Part shown: positions 12,201 to 22,485 of the stretch, one piece after another
How positions within the stretch are numbered: the stretch's first letter is position 1
How the letters are laid out: each line of letters opens with the position of its first letter
Source: Sclerotinia nivalis
Lineage: Eukaryota > Ascomycota > Leotiomycetes > Helotiales > Sclerotiniaceae
DNA: 64,000 nucleotides
Assembly (NCBI GenBank): GCA_029531795.1
Contig: JAPEIS010000018.1
Coordinates: 434,001-498,000 of the forward strand
Direction: 5' to 3'
Notes under the pieces: model-generated
Told to the model about the DNA's origin: nothing
Database searches by the model: none
The model's input: only the letters and a program-made list of their open reading frames with translations
Translations under genes and position numbers: made by a program

Positions 12201-14136
12201 AGCAAGAGGAACAATACCTCATGGCTAGACAGAGGGAGTTTTTGGCGCAACAACAGGTCAGCTTGAAGCAAATGCAAATGGGCGGTCTTCCTTCCACCTT
12301 GCACCATCATTCAAGTGCTCATAGCTTGCAAAGTCAACCTAGCTTCGGTAGCATGACATCGCCAATTTCTATGCCACCTCAACCTCCAATGCCCGGTGGG
12401 TTCTTTGAAGCTGGCCCCAGACCCGGCCTATCTCAGATGATGGGAGGTATGCCCAATGAGTTTCTTCACGATGATTTAGCTCGCCTTGGCCTTCAAGATC
12501 GTCAGCAGCCCGGAGCGGTTGGTGCACAAACCTCTCAAGCTCAGCAAATTAATGCTCTTTTTGGTCAACCTCAACAGATCGGCGCGCAACGTGAGCCACC
12601 TCGAGCAGAACAGAATGACCCACAAGGTTATGTAGCTCGTCTTCGACAATTCGAACAGCTTAGAGCTGAGCATGATGCAGAGGAAGCAGCTCAATCCTCC
12701 ACGAATGAGGATGCCACTCCTTTGGCACAAGCTCAGCCGGAACCACAGGAACAGCAATCACAATACGAAGAAGAAGAGAGCGTTTCAGAAGAAACTCCTG
12801 CACCAAAATCTCCCGAGGTTCTCTCTTTGACTCAGCAGATCAAGGATCAACAAGCAGCTTCCACCGCCGCAGCACCTGCTAAGCAATCCCCGATTTCTGC
12901 TCCTCAACCCGAGTCTCCTTGGGCAAAGGTGAATACTAGTCTTCCAATGCCTTTCCCACCCCCTGCACAATCGATGACACCTCTTCCTGCTCCAACTGCT
13001 CAAAGAGGTCGCTCCGGCTTGCCCGATTCATTGCATGCTGAAGTTCAATCACGCTCTGAGACGCCCGAGGTAGTTAGTGCTGGACCAACCCTTGCTCCAT
13101 GGGCTGTTCAACCAGTTGAGGCTCCTAAGGGTCCTTCTCTCAAGGAGATCCAAGAAGCCGAAGCCAAGAAGGCTGCTAAAGCAGAGGAAGCTGCCGCTGC
13201 TGCACGTCGTGCTCTTCATGAACAAGAAATGAAGTTGCTAGCTAGTCAACCAGCTGCACCCGCTCCTGGTCTTCCAACAACATCTACCTGGGGAGCTATC
13301 GCTACACCCACAACTCCTTCTAATGCTCCCTCTGTCTGGGCCAAGCCTGTCGCAGCCAAGGCTCCCGTAACTGCCACTTCTTCTAAGAAGACGCTCGCAG
13401 AAATTCAAAGAGAAGAGGAATTGCGTAAGAAGAAACTTGCAGCCACTGCAGCAGTATCCCAACCTTCTCCTGTTGCAGGCGGGAAACGCTATGCCGATCT
13501 TGCAAGCAAGCCATCTGTAATCACTCCCACCATGGGAGGAGGCTGGGCCACTGTCGGTGTCGCTGGGAAGGTCAAAATCCCAACAGGACCATCTGGTGCA
13601 GTTGCGCCTGTCCCTGTTCGTTCTGCCAGCAGTGCTTCTGTAGCTAGTCCCGCTGTTCGCACAATACGCCCAGCACCATCTGCTCGCAGTGTAACCATGG
13701 CTGGCAGTCAAGCCGGTGGTAACGCTGCTAATGAAGAGTTCAAGAAATGGACAAAGGCTACTTTGAGTGGCAAAGAAGGCCTCAATTCTGACATTGATGG
13801 TTAGTCGAACTTTCTTATCTTTGATCCATTTCACGCACTAACATATCTTCAGTCGACGTATTCATGACTATGTTGTCTTCATTCCCAGACGAGGCTAGTA
13901 TTATTGCTGATGTCGTGTATTCTAATTCTCGTGTGATGGATGGTCGTCGCTTTGCTGAGGAATATATTCGCCGCCACAAATTGGCTGAGAAGGGTATTGT
14001 TGAACTTGCTAATACTGGATCAAATGATAAGTCTGGTGGAGGTGGATGGAGTGAAGTCGCCAAGAAAGGTCCACCAAAGGAGGAACCTACAGCTGGCTTC
14101 AAAGTTGTTCCCAACAAGAAGAAGGGAAAGAAGTGA
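9295..14136 (+). CDS. GYF-domain protein, SMY2-like
   Basis: Four exons: 9295-9413, 9718-10150, 10208-13799, 13853-14136; 1475 aa. Junctions keep frame: GTATGT donor at 9414, GTCAGT at 10151 with TACTAAT branch site, GTTAGT at 13800. Exon 1 encodes MPSQMPSSFASAAAAGSG. The GYF domain lies near residues 728-790 (MRWIYLDSQGQPQGPWSG, then MHDWYKANFF), an adaptor fold that binds proline-rich PPG-phi peptides. A Gln/Glu-rich coiled coil follows near 836-876, then Pro/Ala-rich linkers with Lys/Glu helices around 1165-1260. The last exon ends in a Lys-rich tail (NKKKGKK). Yeast SMY2/SYH1 relatives act in mRNA-linked translational control and with splicing or trafficking partners. A similar cytoplasmic RNP adaptor role is inferred. 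The first intron (304 nt) is long for this window and could hide an alternative exon. Confidence 0.85.
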
Positions 14137-14570
14137 GCGGTTGTATGAAATTAATTGATTGCACTTTGCTGAATTATGGATAGCTTGTCTGAATAGCGAT
14201 TTTGTATCTCAGATTAGGTTGTTCATACTAGTCCGCGGTCTTTTTCATGATGAAAATGGTGTCTTAGCTTATTGATCAGCGAAGGAAGAAACATATTTAA
14301 ATTCCCAATCATAGCTTTAAAGTAGCATCAATGTCAATGTACACTGCTTGAGAATTAAGTGATTTATTATCTAGTGGTATTATAAAATGATGACTGGAAT
14401 TTTGAAAGCCAGAAGTCATATTCTAATGAACAAGATGAAATATGAGTTGAGTTGATTTCAGCTATTACTCCAAAATGCTCTCGCTTACAAATCATCCTAC
14501 CCGACCTTGATAAATTTTTCCCACATGAAAAAAAAAGTGAAGCTCCCAATACAACAATAATATATTCATC
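14137..14570. other. Short intergenic, tandem genes
   Basis: 434 bases between the GYF gene stop and the ATG of the TPR gene, same strand. AT-rich; presumably terminator of the first and promoter of the second. No further element is visible. Confidence 0.5.
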
Positions 14571-17459
14571 ATGTCTTTCGCCTCAGATTTATCTACTGGT
14601 GGTAAAGGTGGTACCTTGGATGCTATATTATTCAATTTAGAGCAATTAAAACAGCTTGAAGCTGTGTCAGAGATTATCACAAATTACCTTGATGGCGATT
14701 ACAAAGCCGTCCTCCGCACGCCCACAGCGCAAATCCTGATACAAATTTTAGCAGAGAATGTTCATCTTTCCAAAGAGGAACAAACTCTCGCTCTCAAAGA
14801 TGCAAATCTTCAAAATCGAGAAGTTATTCTTTATACTTTCATCACGGGATTGGCAGCTTTTAATGCATTTCTTCAAACTAATGTTACCGGACCATCAGTT
14901 GATTTCGGGGACATTTTCCAAAGCTCGGAATGGAATGCTAGTGAGCTGAGGGAGAAATGCTTGAGGAGTTTGGATGTGGATGGTGTGAGCGTTTATCAAC
15001 ATATTCCCAAGGTGGAATTATTTTGCCTGGCGAGATATATCTTCACGACTGTTTTTCCCAGACGTTCTTGGGTGAAAACTTGGGATTGTAAATGGATGAG
15101 AATTAGGATTAATGCTTATCATCAACGACTTCTGAGTGGATATTCGATGAATGGGAGAATGAGTGATTCGACTGTCTTGCAAGATTTGATTGAGCAGGAT
15201 TTGAAGGATTTAGAGGGAGAGGTCTTTGCAGAGGAGAGTGCATTTGGTATGGATGCGAAGGTTATGCTTTTGCTGGAGAAGGCGCAGATTTATATTATGG
15301 AGGGATTGGATTTGAAGGCGAAGGAAAATGTGAAGAAAGCTAGTGAGGTTTCGGGATTCGAGTATGCTCTTTCTGGAGCTTTGGGAAAAAGAACGAAGTT
15401 TCAACAAAATGATATTTCGCAGTTAGTGGTTTTTGCGAAGAGTAGGGAAGATACTGCTAGTGCTGAGACTGGGGATTCATCTGAGAAGTCGAAGGAAAGT
15501 GCTCGCCCATCGGATGAAGCTGAGGAGCAAAGCACAACTGGTCCCCAAGCATTGGAGTTGAATGATGATACATTATTGGAATCTATCGAGTTTGCCAAAA
15601 CTCCATCTGACAAAGTGGATAACTCCCACTTACCAGCAGCTTTAGCTGGTATGAAACCGGATGAGCAGCCACAACTTCATCCTCTGGACCAGATTACCCT
15701 GTTAACGGAAGCAACTCTTAAGGATACTCTATCTCCTCTCGACAAGTTAAACAGTGAAGAAATCTTACCATACGCTGTTCGTGTTCTATCAGACAAACCT
15801 ACAAATTGGCAAATCTACACACAGGCTCTCTTGGTTCGAAGTAGAATTGAAGCTCATAGATCTAGAACTCAAGAAAGATCTGTTTTACAACTCCAAGTCA
15901 TCGTGGATCAAATTATCGCCGATACGCAAGAATCTACGCCGTCAGCAGACGCCGATGGAGTACCCCAAATCCAAGTCACTTCATTCCTTCCTCGAGCTAA
16001 AGCTGGCGAATCTGCCCCTGTTACTGAGAGATTAAGATACGTTAACCAACTTAACACCCCTACACGATGGGAAATCGAAACCGAACTCGCATTCGCATGG
16101 TCAAATGCCGGATCTCTCGTCAGCGCCCTCGAAATCTTCAAGAGATTAAAGATGTGGGCCGAAGTAGCCTTATGTTATCACTCCGTGGCCCAAGAAGACA
16201 AAGCGCGACAAGTCGTCCGAAGACAACTCTACTATTCTTCCAAAGGCCCAGAAATGGATAAATACGATATCCATGCCGAAGCCGTCGTTAAAGAAGAATG
16301 GAACGGCGAAATGCGCTCTCCACCTCCGCCTCACGCACCCCGCCTCTGGTGTATACTAGGAGATCTCGACCAAGACCCAACCTGCTGGGAACGAGCCTGG
16401 GAAATCTCCAAACACCGCTACGCCCGCGCTCAACGTACTCTAGGTGATTACTACACACGACAAAACGATCTCCCTGCAGCTCGCGAAGCATATCTCGCTT
16501 CTGTAGTCGTAAATCGTCAAAACAACGACACCTGGTCTCGTCTCGGCGATATCGATCTCAAGACTGGTAATTGGGACGGCGCCGTTATTGCATTTCAACA
16601 AAGTATCATGATCGACGATACCGATGCCAAAACATACAGTAACCTCGGATCGGCCCTCTTATCTAAACACGACGAACTTATCTCCTTGCAGAAAATCGCA
16701 AAGAAGGAAGAAGCATCTACCGATATCCCGGATGACGAGGAAATCGACTTTGCATCCGTAGATAAAAGTGATAAATCCAATGATCCCAAGGAAATCCTCA
16801 GACAAGCATTAATGGCCTATAAGCGCGGCGCGGCGACCGCACATGACAATTGGAAAATCTGGGATAATGTCATCACAATCGCCACAAAAATGGCTCCTCC
16901 CGCCTTCCCAGAAATTCTCATGGGTCTACGTAATATTCTACGTATTCACGCGCCGAATGTGGGTGAATATGCAATCGATATCGATATTCTCGGATCTCTG
17001 GTCACCGAAACCGTTAGCAGGGATAAAACCGAAGAAGTAGGCCAGTCCGATGAAACGGGAATCTGGATCCCAAAACGCGGAACCCTAGCTCGCGCCGTGA
17101 TTGAAATGATGGAGCGGGATATCACCCCCCTCATCACAAAAAGAGTAGAACTGTACGAACTAGTAGAGAAATTGAAACTATGGCAGCGAGATTACAAGGG
17201 GGCGTTGGAGGCGGCGGAAAAAGGATGGAGGGGAACTATGAATGGGGAGGGATGGTTGGAGGAGGAAGAAGCGTGGATGAGTGTTGTGGGGGCGACGGAG
17301 AGGTTGGTGGGTGCGTATGAGAATTTTGGGGAGGAGGGTCGCTGGAGGGGAAAGGCGAGGAGTGCGGTTAGGGGGGTTATGGGGAGGGGGAGGGATGTGT
17401 GGGAGGGGACGAAGGGATGGGGGGTTTTGGAGGGGTTGATGGAGGAGTTGAGGGGTTAG
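14571..17459 (+). CDS. EMW1: TPR protein, EMW1/TTC27 family
   Basis: Single exon, 962 aa, start in a good context (CATCATGTCT). The helical N-terminal half matches the TTC27/Emw1 pattern: VFPRRSWVKTWDCKWMRIR near residues 163-181 and LLLEKAQIYIMEGL near 228-241. Tetratricopeptide repeats follow around 620-715 (RTLGDYYTRQNDLPAAREAY; TWSRLGDIDLKTGNWDGAV; KTYSNLGSALL). Yeast Emw1 is essential and named for cell-wall maintenance; TTC27 is linked to assembly of large complexes. A scaffold role in the cytoplasm is inferred. Residues 280-330 are an acidic Ser-rich linker. The last 250 bases are strikingly G-rich on the coding strand, giving a Gly/Glu/Arg/Trp-rich C-terminus, while about 16280-16500 is C-rich. 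Confidence 0.85.
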   Translation: MSFASDLSTGGKGGTLDAILFNLEQLKQLEAVSEIITNYLDGDYKAVLRTPTAQILIQILAENVHLSKEEQTLALKDANLQNREVILYTFITGLAAFNAFLQTNVTGPSVDFGDIFQSSEWNASELREKCLRSLDVDGVSVYQHIPKVELFCLARYIFTTVFPRRSWVKTWDCKWMRIRINAYHQRLLSGYSMNGRMSDSTVLQDLIEQDLKDLEGEVFAEESAFGMDAKVMLLLEKAQIYIMEGLDLKAKENVKKASEVSGFEYALSGALGKRTKFQQNDISQLVVFAKSREDTASAETGDSSEKSKESARPSDEAEEQSTTGPQALELNDDTLLESIEFAKTPSDKVDNSHLPAALAGMKPDEQPQLHPLDQITLLTEATLKDTLSPLDKLNSEEILPYAVRVLSDKPTNWQIYTQALLVRSRIEAHRSRTQERSVLQLQVIVDQIIADTQESTPSADADGVPQIQVTSFLPRAKAGESAPVTERLRYVNQLNTPTRWEIETELAFAWSNAGSLVSALEIFKRLKMWAEVALCYHSVAQEDKARQVVRRQLYYSSKGPEMDKYDIHAEAVVKEEWNGEMRSPPPPHAPRLWCILGDLDQDPTCWERAWEISKHRYARAQRTLGDYYTRQNDLPAAREAYLASVVVNRQNNDTWSRLGDIDLKTGNWDGAVIAFQQSIMIDDTDAKTYSNLGSALLSKHDELISLQKIAKKEEASTDIPDDEEIDFASVDKSDKSNDPKEILRQALMAYKRGAATAHDNWKIWDNVITIATKMAPPAFPEILMGLRNILRIHAPNVGEYAIDIDILGSLVTETVSRDKTEEVGQSDETGIWIPKRGTLARAVIEMMERDITPLITKRVELYELVEKLKLWQRDYKGALEAAEKGWRGTMNGEGWLEEEEAWMSVVGATERLVGAYENFGEEGRWRGKARSAVRGVMGRGRDVWEGTKGWGVLEGLMEELRG

Positions 17460-17770
17460 GGGCTTAAAAGTTGGGTTTATGTGGGTTATGGATGGTAGAG
17501 GGATCGCTTGCAAGAGCTGTTATATAAGGAATGGATATGACATATGTCATATAACAAGAAAGATACAATGGAATAGGTATCTCGGGATGTGTGAATCGAC
17601 AGTACAGTGATGTATGCTACCAATAAAACCCGAATTCCAGCATCTCAAACAATTTCACAATACTAGGAGTTGCTCCCCACCACTCACTACAACATCACGT
17701 TTAGAATTCTGAAAGAAAGTAATTCGTAGAACAAACTTCTGGTAATCCCGTTCATAATCTATTTGTTTTA
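17460..17770. other. Convergent intergenic with palindrome
   Basis: 311 bases between the stops of EMW1 (+) and RQT4 (-). It contains a perfect 18-bp palindrome, listed separately. Otherwise it appears to be overlapping 3' UTR sequence. Confidence 0.5.
17518..17556. repeat. Inverted repeat / perfect palindrome
   Basis: ATATGACATATGTCATAT at 17535-17552 equals its own reverse complement. Outside it, TGTTATAT (17518-17525) pairs with ATATAACA (17549-17556). It sits 60-100 bases past the EMW1 stop, so a 3'-end hairpin or a protein site are both possible. Confidence 0.7.
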
Positions 17771-19456
17771 TCAATCTAAACCAACAGCATGTTCCTCCAC
17801 GCCCTCCCTTCTATTTCCCATTCCAGGTCCTTTACCCCCACCAAAAGCTCCTCCGTCTAAAATGATATCTTCATTATCATCCATATCATCTTGTACTCTT
17901 CTCCATGTCTTCTTTTTTCTAGTGTATGCATCCCCCTCCGCCTCTACCTCCGTCTCCGACTCTTTCCCCTTCCCCTTCCCCGCACTCCAAACCGGTTTAA
18001 TAAGCCCCCCCAACAACGGATTCCGACTAAACGTTCCACCACCCCCATTACGCCCTGTCACCCTCTCGATTTCCATAACATCCTCTTCATCATCTTCGGC
18101 ATCTTCGGCATCACTCTCAAACCTCGGTGTCTCTATCTTCGCCATTCGTTTCACCACTTTCCCATTCACCAAATCCACACTGACAACCTGTCTCCTCTTC
18201 TCGTATTCCGGTCTTGCGTTCCATTCCTGCTCAGCTAGAACCCTCTGTTGCCTCTTCAATTCCCTTGCTCTCTCAGCTGGACTAGCCCACATACCGCCCA
18301 TTCCACTACCTCCTCCTACCGCCACACTAGTCGCTAAACTCGTATCGAAATCCGCAGCTTCGTCTCTAACCGTCGTTCTCTTCGCATTCTGTGCTTGGAA
18401 TCCCAGTAATCTGTCGCGATGTTCTTTGGCTTTTTGTTCTGCGGGTGTCATATCTAGTGTTTTGGGTGCGGAGAAAGGAGCAGGTGTTCGAGATACTTCG
18501 GCTCGTCGATGAGAAGAGGCGTCCAGTCGTTGTTTTTCAACCCCGCGTTCTTCTTTGAGTGTGCGGATCATGGATTGGATTTCATCTTTTCCCAGAATAG
18601 CAGAGCCGCAGAATGTACAAGGACCAAAACCTTCTTTTACACAGATTACTTTTCCACAATTGAGACAATTTGGGGCTGCAGCGAGCAATGGATGGCGAGT
18701 AGCTATGCAGTTACATTTTCTTTTCGAAGGGTCGCTAGAGAGGGAAGAATTTGTTGAGATTTCCAACGTACGGATTGCGGCGTCGAGGTCACTGAGGACG
18801 GTCGAGGCGCCGTGCATAGCGTTTCCGCCTGTAATGTTGACTTTTGTTTTTGGAGCCGGAGAAGCATTACGAGAAGGGTTCTGAGATGCTGCGCGAGAGG
18901 AGGAGGTAGATTTAGATTTCTTTCCAAAATCGGATATTAGGCTGCCAGCTGCGGATGGAGGAGGACGAGGGATGGGCGCCTGGATGGCGGTGGGAGTGGT
19001 GTCGAGCGCGAAAGAATTGGTTGCTGCGGTGGGCTTGGAGGAAGATACGGGTGTGGATTTTCGAGATACATAATCGTTTTCGTCTTTCTTTTTATATGCC
19101 GTTCCTTGCCCTGTATATGTATCTTGTATTTGACGTGGTGCTGGTGTATGGATAGGTGCCTTCTTCTTTTTTGGGCCTCGCGTTGATTTAGGTACACCTG
19201 TTGATGCTGATGCTTGTGCGGAGGATTGTGCTGATGCTTGCAAATATGTCTGTGTCTGCGGATTTGATTTGGTGGTAGGATCTTGTCGTCTGGCATTGAA
19301 TGAAGATATAAATTCGATGCTTCCGGGTGATTCTCCTAGTAGATTGTTGAAATATTCTGCGGCGGCTGGTTTGGAAAGTGTATTTGCATAATCCAGTACT
19401 TGCTTTAGGCCTTCCTCTGGTAGAGGTAATAAGTTTTGTAATTGTGTGAGAGACAT
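17771..19456 (-). CDS. RQT4: Zinc-finger C2HC5 protein, RQT4/TRIP4 (ASC-1) family
   Basis: Single exon, 561 aa, start MSLTQLQNLLPLPEEGLKQV. The diagnostic C2HC5 zinc finger is near residues 245-287: CNCIATRHPLL, then CLNCGKVIC, then GPCTFCG. The N-terminus (DYANTLSKPAAAEYFNNLLG) matches the helical region of TRIP4-like proteins. The C-terminus carries EKRRQVVSVDLVNGKVV and a FSRNPLLGG...PVW segment typical of the family. Yeast Rqt4 and human TRIP4 belong to the ribosome-quality-control trigger/ASC-1 complex, which splits collided ribosomes. Cytoplasmic ribosome association is therefore inferred. Residues 55-230 are low-complexity Ser/Pro/Lys. The 3' coding end is G-rich and encodes Gly/Glu/Asp repeats. 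Confidence 0.85.
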   Translation of the reverse strand: MSLTQLQNLLPLPEEGLKQVLDYANTLSKPAAAEYFNNLLGESPGSIEFISSFNARRQDPTTKSNPQTQTYLQASAQSSAQASASTGVPKSTRGPKKKKAPIHTPAPRQIQDTYTGQGTAYKKKDENDYVSRKSTPVSSSKPTAATNSFALDTTPTAIQAPIPRPPPSAAGSLISDFGKKSKSTSSSRAASQNPSRNASPAPKTKVNITGGNAMHGASTVLSDLDAAIRTLEISTNSSLSSDPSKRKCNCIATRHPLLAAAPNCLNCGKVICVKEGFGPCTFCGSAILGKDEIQSMIRTLKEERGVEKQRLDASSHRRAEVSRTPAPFSAPKTLDMTPAEQKAKEHRDRLLGFQAQNAKRTTVRDEAADFDTSLATSVAVGGGSGMGGMWASPAERARELKRQQRVLAEQEWNARPEYEKRRQVVSVDLVNGKVVKRMAKIETPRFESDAEDAEDDEEDVMEIERVTGRNGGGGTFSRNPLLGGLIKPVWSAGKGKGKESETEVEAEGDAYTRKKKTWRRVQDDMDDNEDIILDGGAFGGGKGPGMGNRREGVEEHAVGLD

Positions 19457-19575
19457 GGTTACTCTCTTTGTATGATTCTAGGAAGATGAGGTTGTGGCCT
19501 GGTGAGAAGAGATCAATTTATTTTGGTTGAAGATGCGGTAACCTTGCCCGTCATCGCTAAAACTCATAGTGGGGG

Positions 19576-19602
19576 TAATCTATCTAATCTATCTAATCTA
19601 CC
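19576..19602. repeat. 9-bp tandem repeat (TAATCTATC)
   Basis: Three near-perfect copies (TAATCTATC, TAATCTATC, TAATCTACC) in the 190-bp gap between the RQT4 start and the membrane-protein stop, i.e. in the RQT4 upstream region. Confidence 0.6.
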
Positions 19603-19646
19603 TGCTACAATTACGCTGTATTAATATACTGGGCCAAATGTCTTCA

Positions 19647-21359
19647 TTATACATGTCCAAAACTCCCCCAACTTATTAGGTTCTTAACGAAGGAGGACCA
19701 GGTAAAAGCAAAGATCCAAGAAATATGAGGCACGAAGCTTCCCCAGTTCACCGTATTGAACGCACTCTGGGGCAAAGAACGAAGTTGAATCAAGTCCAAG
19801 ATGAGTATCACAGTGCGCGAGCTACAGTACAAAAATGCAATTGCATACATAGGGATTGTCGCCTTCAAAGGTATGTAGAGTGATGGATTCTTCGAGGTAG
19901 AGTTGTTTCTGAGACTGGCTGCAATGCGTGAAAGCCTAGAGCATTTTTCTGGCAAAATCGATACTGGCTCTTTCGAACAAATTCTCAGCTCTTTCTTGGA
20001 TAATGCTTGCGATGGCATTTGCTCTTCCGAGCAGATTTCCATGGACAAAGGTTGTGAAGATATGTGATCCCCTGCACTAGCCCCTGACTCCCTTTTGAAT
20101 ATTGATTGTGTTGCTGTCCCCTTGTCTAGATTATCGTCCAATTCGCACCTAGGCAATGGTTGCGGTGAAATCTTTTGTGCTTGAAGCTCAGCGACTGAAA
20201 CCTCTGCTGGATTGAAATATTGAACAAGAGCAAGGAAGACCTCGTAAGCAAAAGCGGTGATGATGAAATAGAGAGGAATCGTTGCTGTCATCGACAAACT
20301 TGCTATTCTCCACACAACCCTCTTCGAATCGGTAGGAAAATGACTGTTCCAGGCGGTAATGAAGAGGGCTGAATATGCAATAGTAATTAGGAAGAAAACT
20401 ATCTGGCCTCCACGTTTTAACTCTCGCCAATCTGCGTTTTCGAGTCGATCAAAAGGGAGCTTTTGGGGAGCAAAAACGATTCGCATATTTCTAAGTATAT
20501 TGATCCAATGCTTCCAATATCGAGACCAATGCCATTCCTCCTGAGTCACAAAATCTAGGGGACTCTGCTCATACATTTCTTTTGGCGCGTTCTCTGCATC
20601 CTTCAAAATGCTAACCATCGTACTTCCTGTTTCCAGCGTTATGGCCGTTGCGATCGGCTCCTTTGTTCCACCAACAATATGTTGTGCCAAGGCTACAGAG
20701 AATGAACGCAGATGTTGTGAGCTCAATCCTGTAATAGCTAAGCCTTGCGCGCCGCGAGCAATCATCGTCGCAGTGAACCACACGATTTGGCCAATCGATA
20801 TAAGCCGGAGAAGGTCCTCGGCCTTATTTTTGTTCTCAATCTCTTCCAAACTTATTTTGGGATATTCAACATATTTTCGATTAATCAAGTAAAGAAGTTG
20901 CTTTGCATCGATTGGAATAGTCTTGAAGTCAGGCGTATGAAGGAGGAAGCCGCCGGAGTCTGCATAGAATGCATGTTTTATAGTCCAGTCGGGATAGTCA
21001 CACAAGTGAAAATCTCTGACAGACTTTCGAGCGGATATCAACTGTCCCAGAGCGATTTGAAAGTTAAATTCGGGACCCAATCCACACAATGCTGTGAGCC
21101 AGAGTCTTCGCCAGAATAATGTCAATCGCGAATCATTTTGCCCTGGCACTTGGAGGCAGAGAACAGACCAAGAACACAGACAAATTGTGATGAGACAGCT
21201 CCACAAGATTTCAATCGATCCTCTACCGGAAGGAGATGAGGTCCAGCCTTGTGTTGGAATTGTCAAAGAGTTGTTAGAAGCCTGCTGTGAAGTAACATTT
21301 GGGTTAGGTCTAGCGAGAAGCCCCTGAATTCCATTAAAGAAATGGTTGGTTCTACATAT
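19647..21359 (-). CDS. Multi-pass integral membrane protein, fungal family of unknown function (5' end unresolved)
   Basis: The frame is open from 21359 to the stop at 19647. It has no ATG near its start, so an upstream exon is likely, with an acceptor around 21350 (TGTAG) or 21330. The leader reads GLLARPNPNVTSQQASNN, then TQGWTSSPSGRGSIEILWSC, a motif I associate with a large uncharacterised family of fungal membrane proteins. Hydrophobic segments include IEILWSCLITICLCSWSVLCL, VFFLITIAYSALFITAW, TATIPLYFIITAFAYEVFLAL, IPMYAIAFLYCSSRTVILIL and ISWIFAFTWSSF. A central soluble stretch (residues 80-280 of the visible chain) and a Ser/Glu-rich loop lie between them. No catalytic motif is visible, and transport or signalling roles are only speculation. 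Confidence 0.65.
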   Translation of the reverse strand: MCRTNHFFNGIQGLLARPNPNVTSQQASNNSLTIPTQGWTSSPSGRGSIEILWSCLITICLCSWSVLCLQVPGQNDSRLTLFWRRLWLTALCGLGPEFNFQIALGQLISARKSVRDFHLCDYPDWTIKHAFYADSGGFLLHTPDFKTIPIDAKQLLYLINRKYVEYPKISLEEIENKNKAEDLLRLISIGQIVWFTATMIARGAQGLAITGLSSQHLRSFSVALAQHIVGGTKEPIATAITLETGSTMVSILKDAENAPKEMYEQSPLDFVTQEEWHWSRYWKHWINILRNMRIVFAPQKLPFDRLENADWRELKRGGQIVFFLITIAYSALFITAWNSHFPTDSKRVVWRIASLSMTATIPLYFIITAFAYEVFLALVQYFNPAEVSVAELQAQKISPQPLPRCELDDNLDKGTATQSIFKRESGASAGDHISSQPLSMEICSEEQMPSQALSKKELRICSKEPVSILPEKCSRLSRIAASLRNNSTSKNPSLYIPLKATIPMYAIAFLYCSSRTVILILDLIQLRSLPQSAFNTVNWGSFVPHISWIFAFTWSSFVKNLISWGSFGHV

Positions 21360-22485
21360 TCATTTGATTTCATTGGGAAACAAGTAATGCGATGTGACAT
21401 GATATTGGGCTTTTGGTTGGAACATAAAGATTTCTTCTATGCGCGTCATTTGATTGATGTAGATGATTCGATAATCGAGGATGTGTCACAACGGACAACT
21501 ACAACTTTCGGACACTAGCATGGTCGTCGTAGAGAGAAAATGCATCGAGTCTCCTCGCTACATAATTTACATTGTATGTATGCTCTCTTCTTATCAAACC
21601 CTTTCGGCAGTTTTCAGCATTCGGCAAGCTACTGTGATAATACCGGAGTCTCTCATCGAATTATCACTTGAGGGCATTTCGATAGTTAAAGATATTTGCC
21701 AAACTAGTACTGTGCAACTACGAACAAATTCCGGGTAACTTTCTCCAGTTTATCTTTCACTGAGTCAGATTACCGCTGCCTCCAGGTCGTTCTAGTGAGT
21801 CAGTTCTATCGAAGTCTGTGGTGTCGAGTTGTTCTCTGGTAAATGTGTTAAATGCCTGAGATCAAGTAGAACAACACGGTTTCAATGTTCAAGATTGAGC
21901 AGATCAATACGAGCTCATTATTCAAGACACTGTTGTACTATGTGAGTACAGTCCACTTTGCGCTTGTGGAACTTAGGTAATTCTGTAACAATTGATTGAT
22001 ACACTGGGCTAATTTTCTCCAATATTCGGCTGAGTAGTTTATTATATTCAAGATGAAATTAAGCATTTAAGCAGTATTCCCTAATCTTTCGCGCCGTATA
22101 TTCTTATTTATTAAGTATTGGAGATCTTCTCAAGCTTTAAGCTTTTAGATCCTCTAAATGCTCGATTGTATGTGGGATCGAGCTAGATTTGAGTCTAAGG
22201 TTCAAATATAATGAAGTCATAGTGGTTCATTGTTTTGAACGACCTCAAATACTAGCGCAGTACAACGTAAGTTCAATTTCAATCTCAAACGATCAATTCA
22301 AGCTTCAAAATTCTCCCATATTCATTATCTCAAATTCATTCTGCATTCTGTCAATTCATTATTTCAGCCTCGACTTGTTTGGAAGGTAAAATTACACGTG
22401 GTATCTGAAATGCTTGTAGCTGAAATAGGCGCACGAATAAGATAAGCAACCTGACTGCTGCCCATGAAAGACAGCTGATCTACAC
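21360..22485. other. AT-rich intergenic
   Basis: 1.1 kb upstream of the membrane-protein gene and downstream of the methyltransferase frame. It may include a missing first exon of the membrane protein near 21360-21560. No other supportable feature. Confidence 0.4.

Noticed and set aside
13238..13834. 198-codon minus-strand frame
   Set aside because: Antisense shadow of the Ala/Pro-rich end of the GYF gene.
17763..18512. 249-codon plus-strand frame
   Set aside because: Antisense to the well-supported RQT4 gene; Ser/Pro-rich only because the coding strand there is G-rich.
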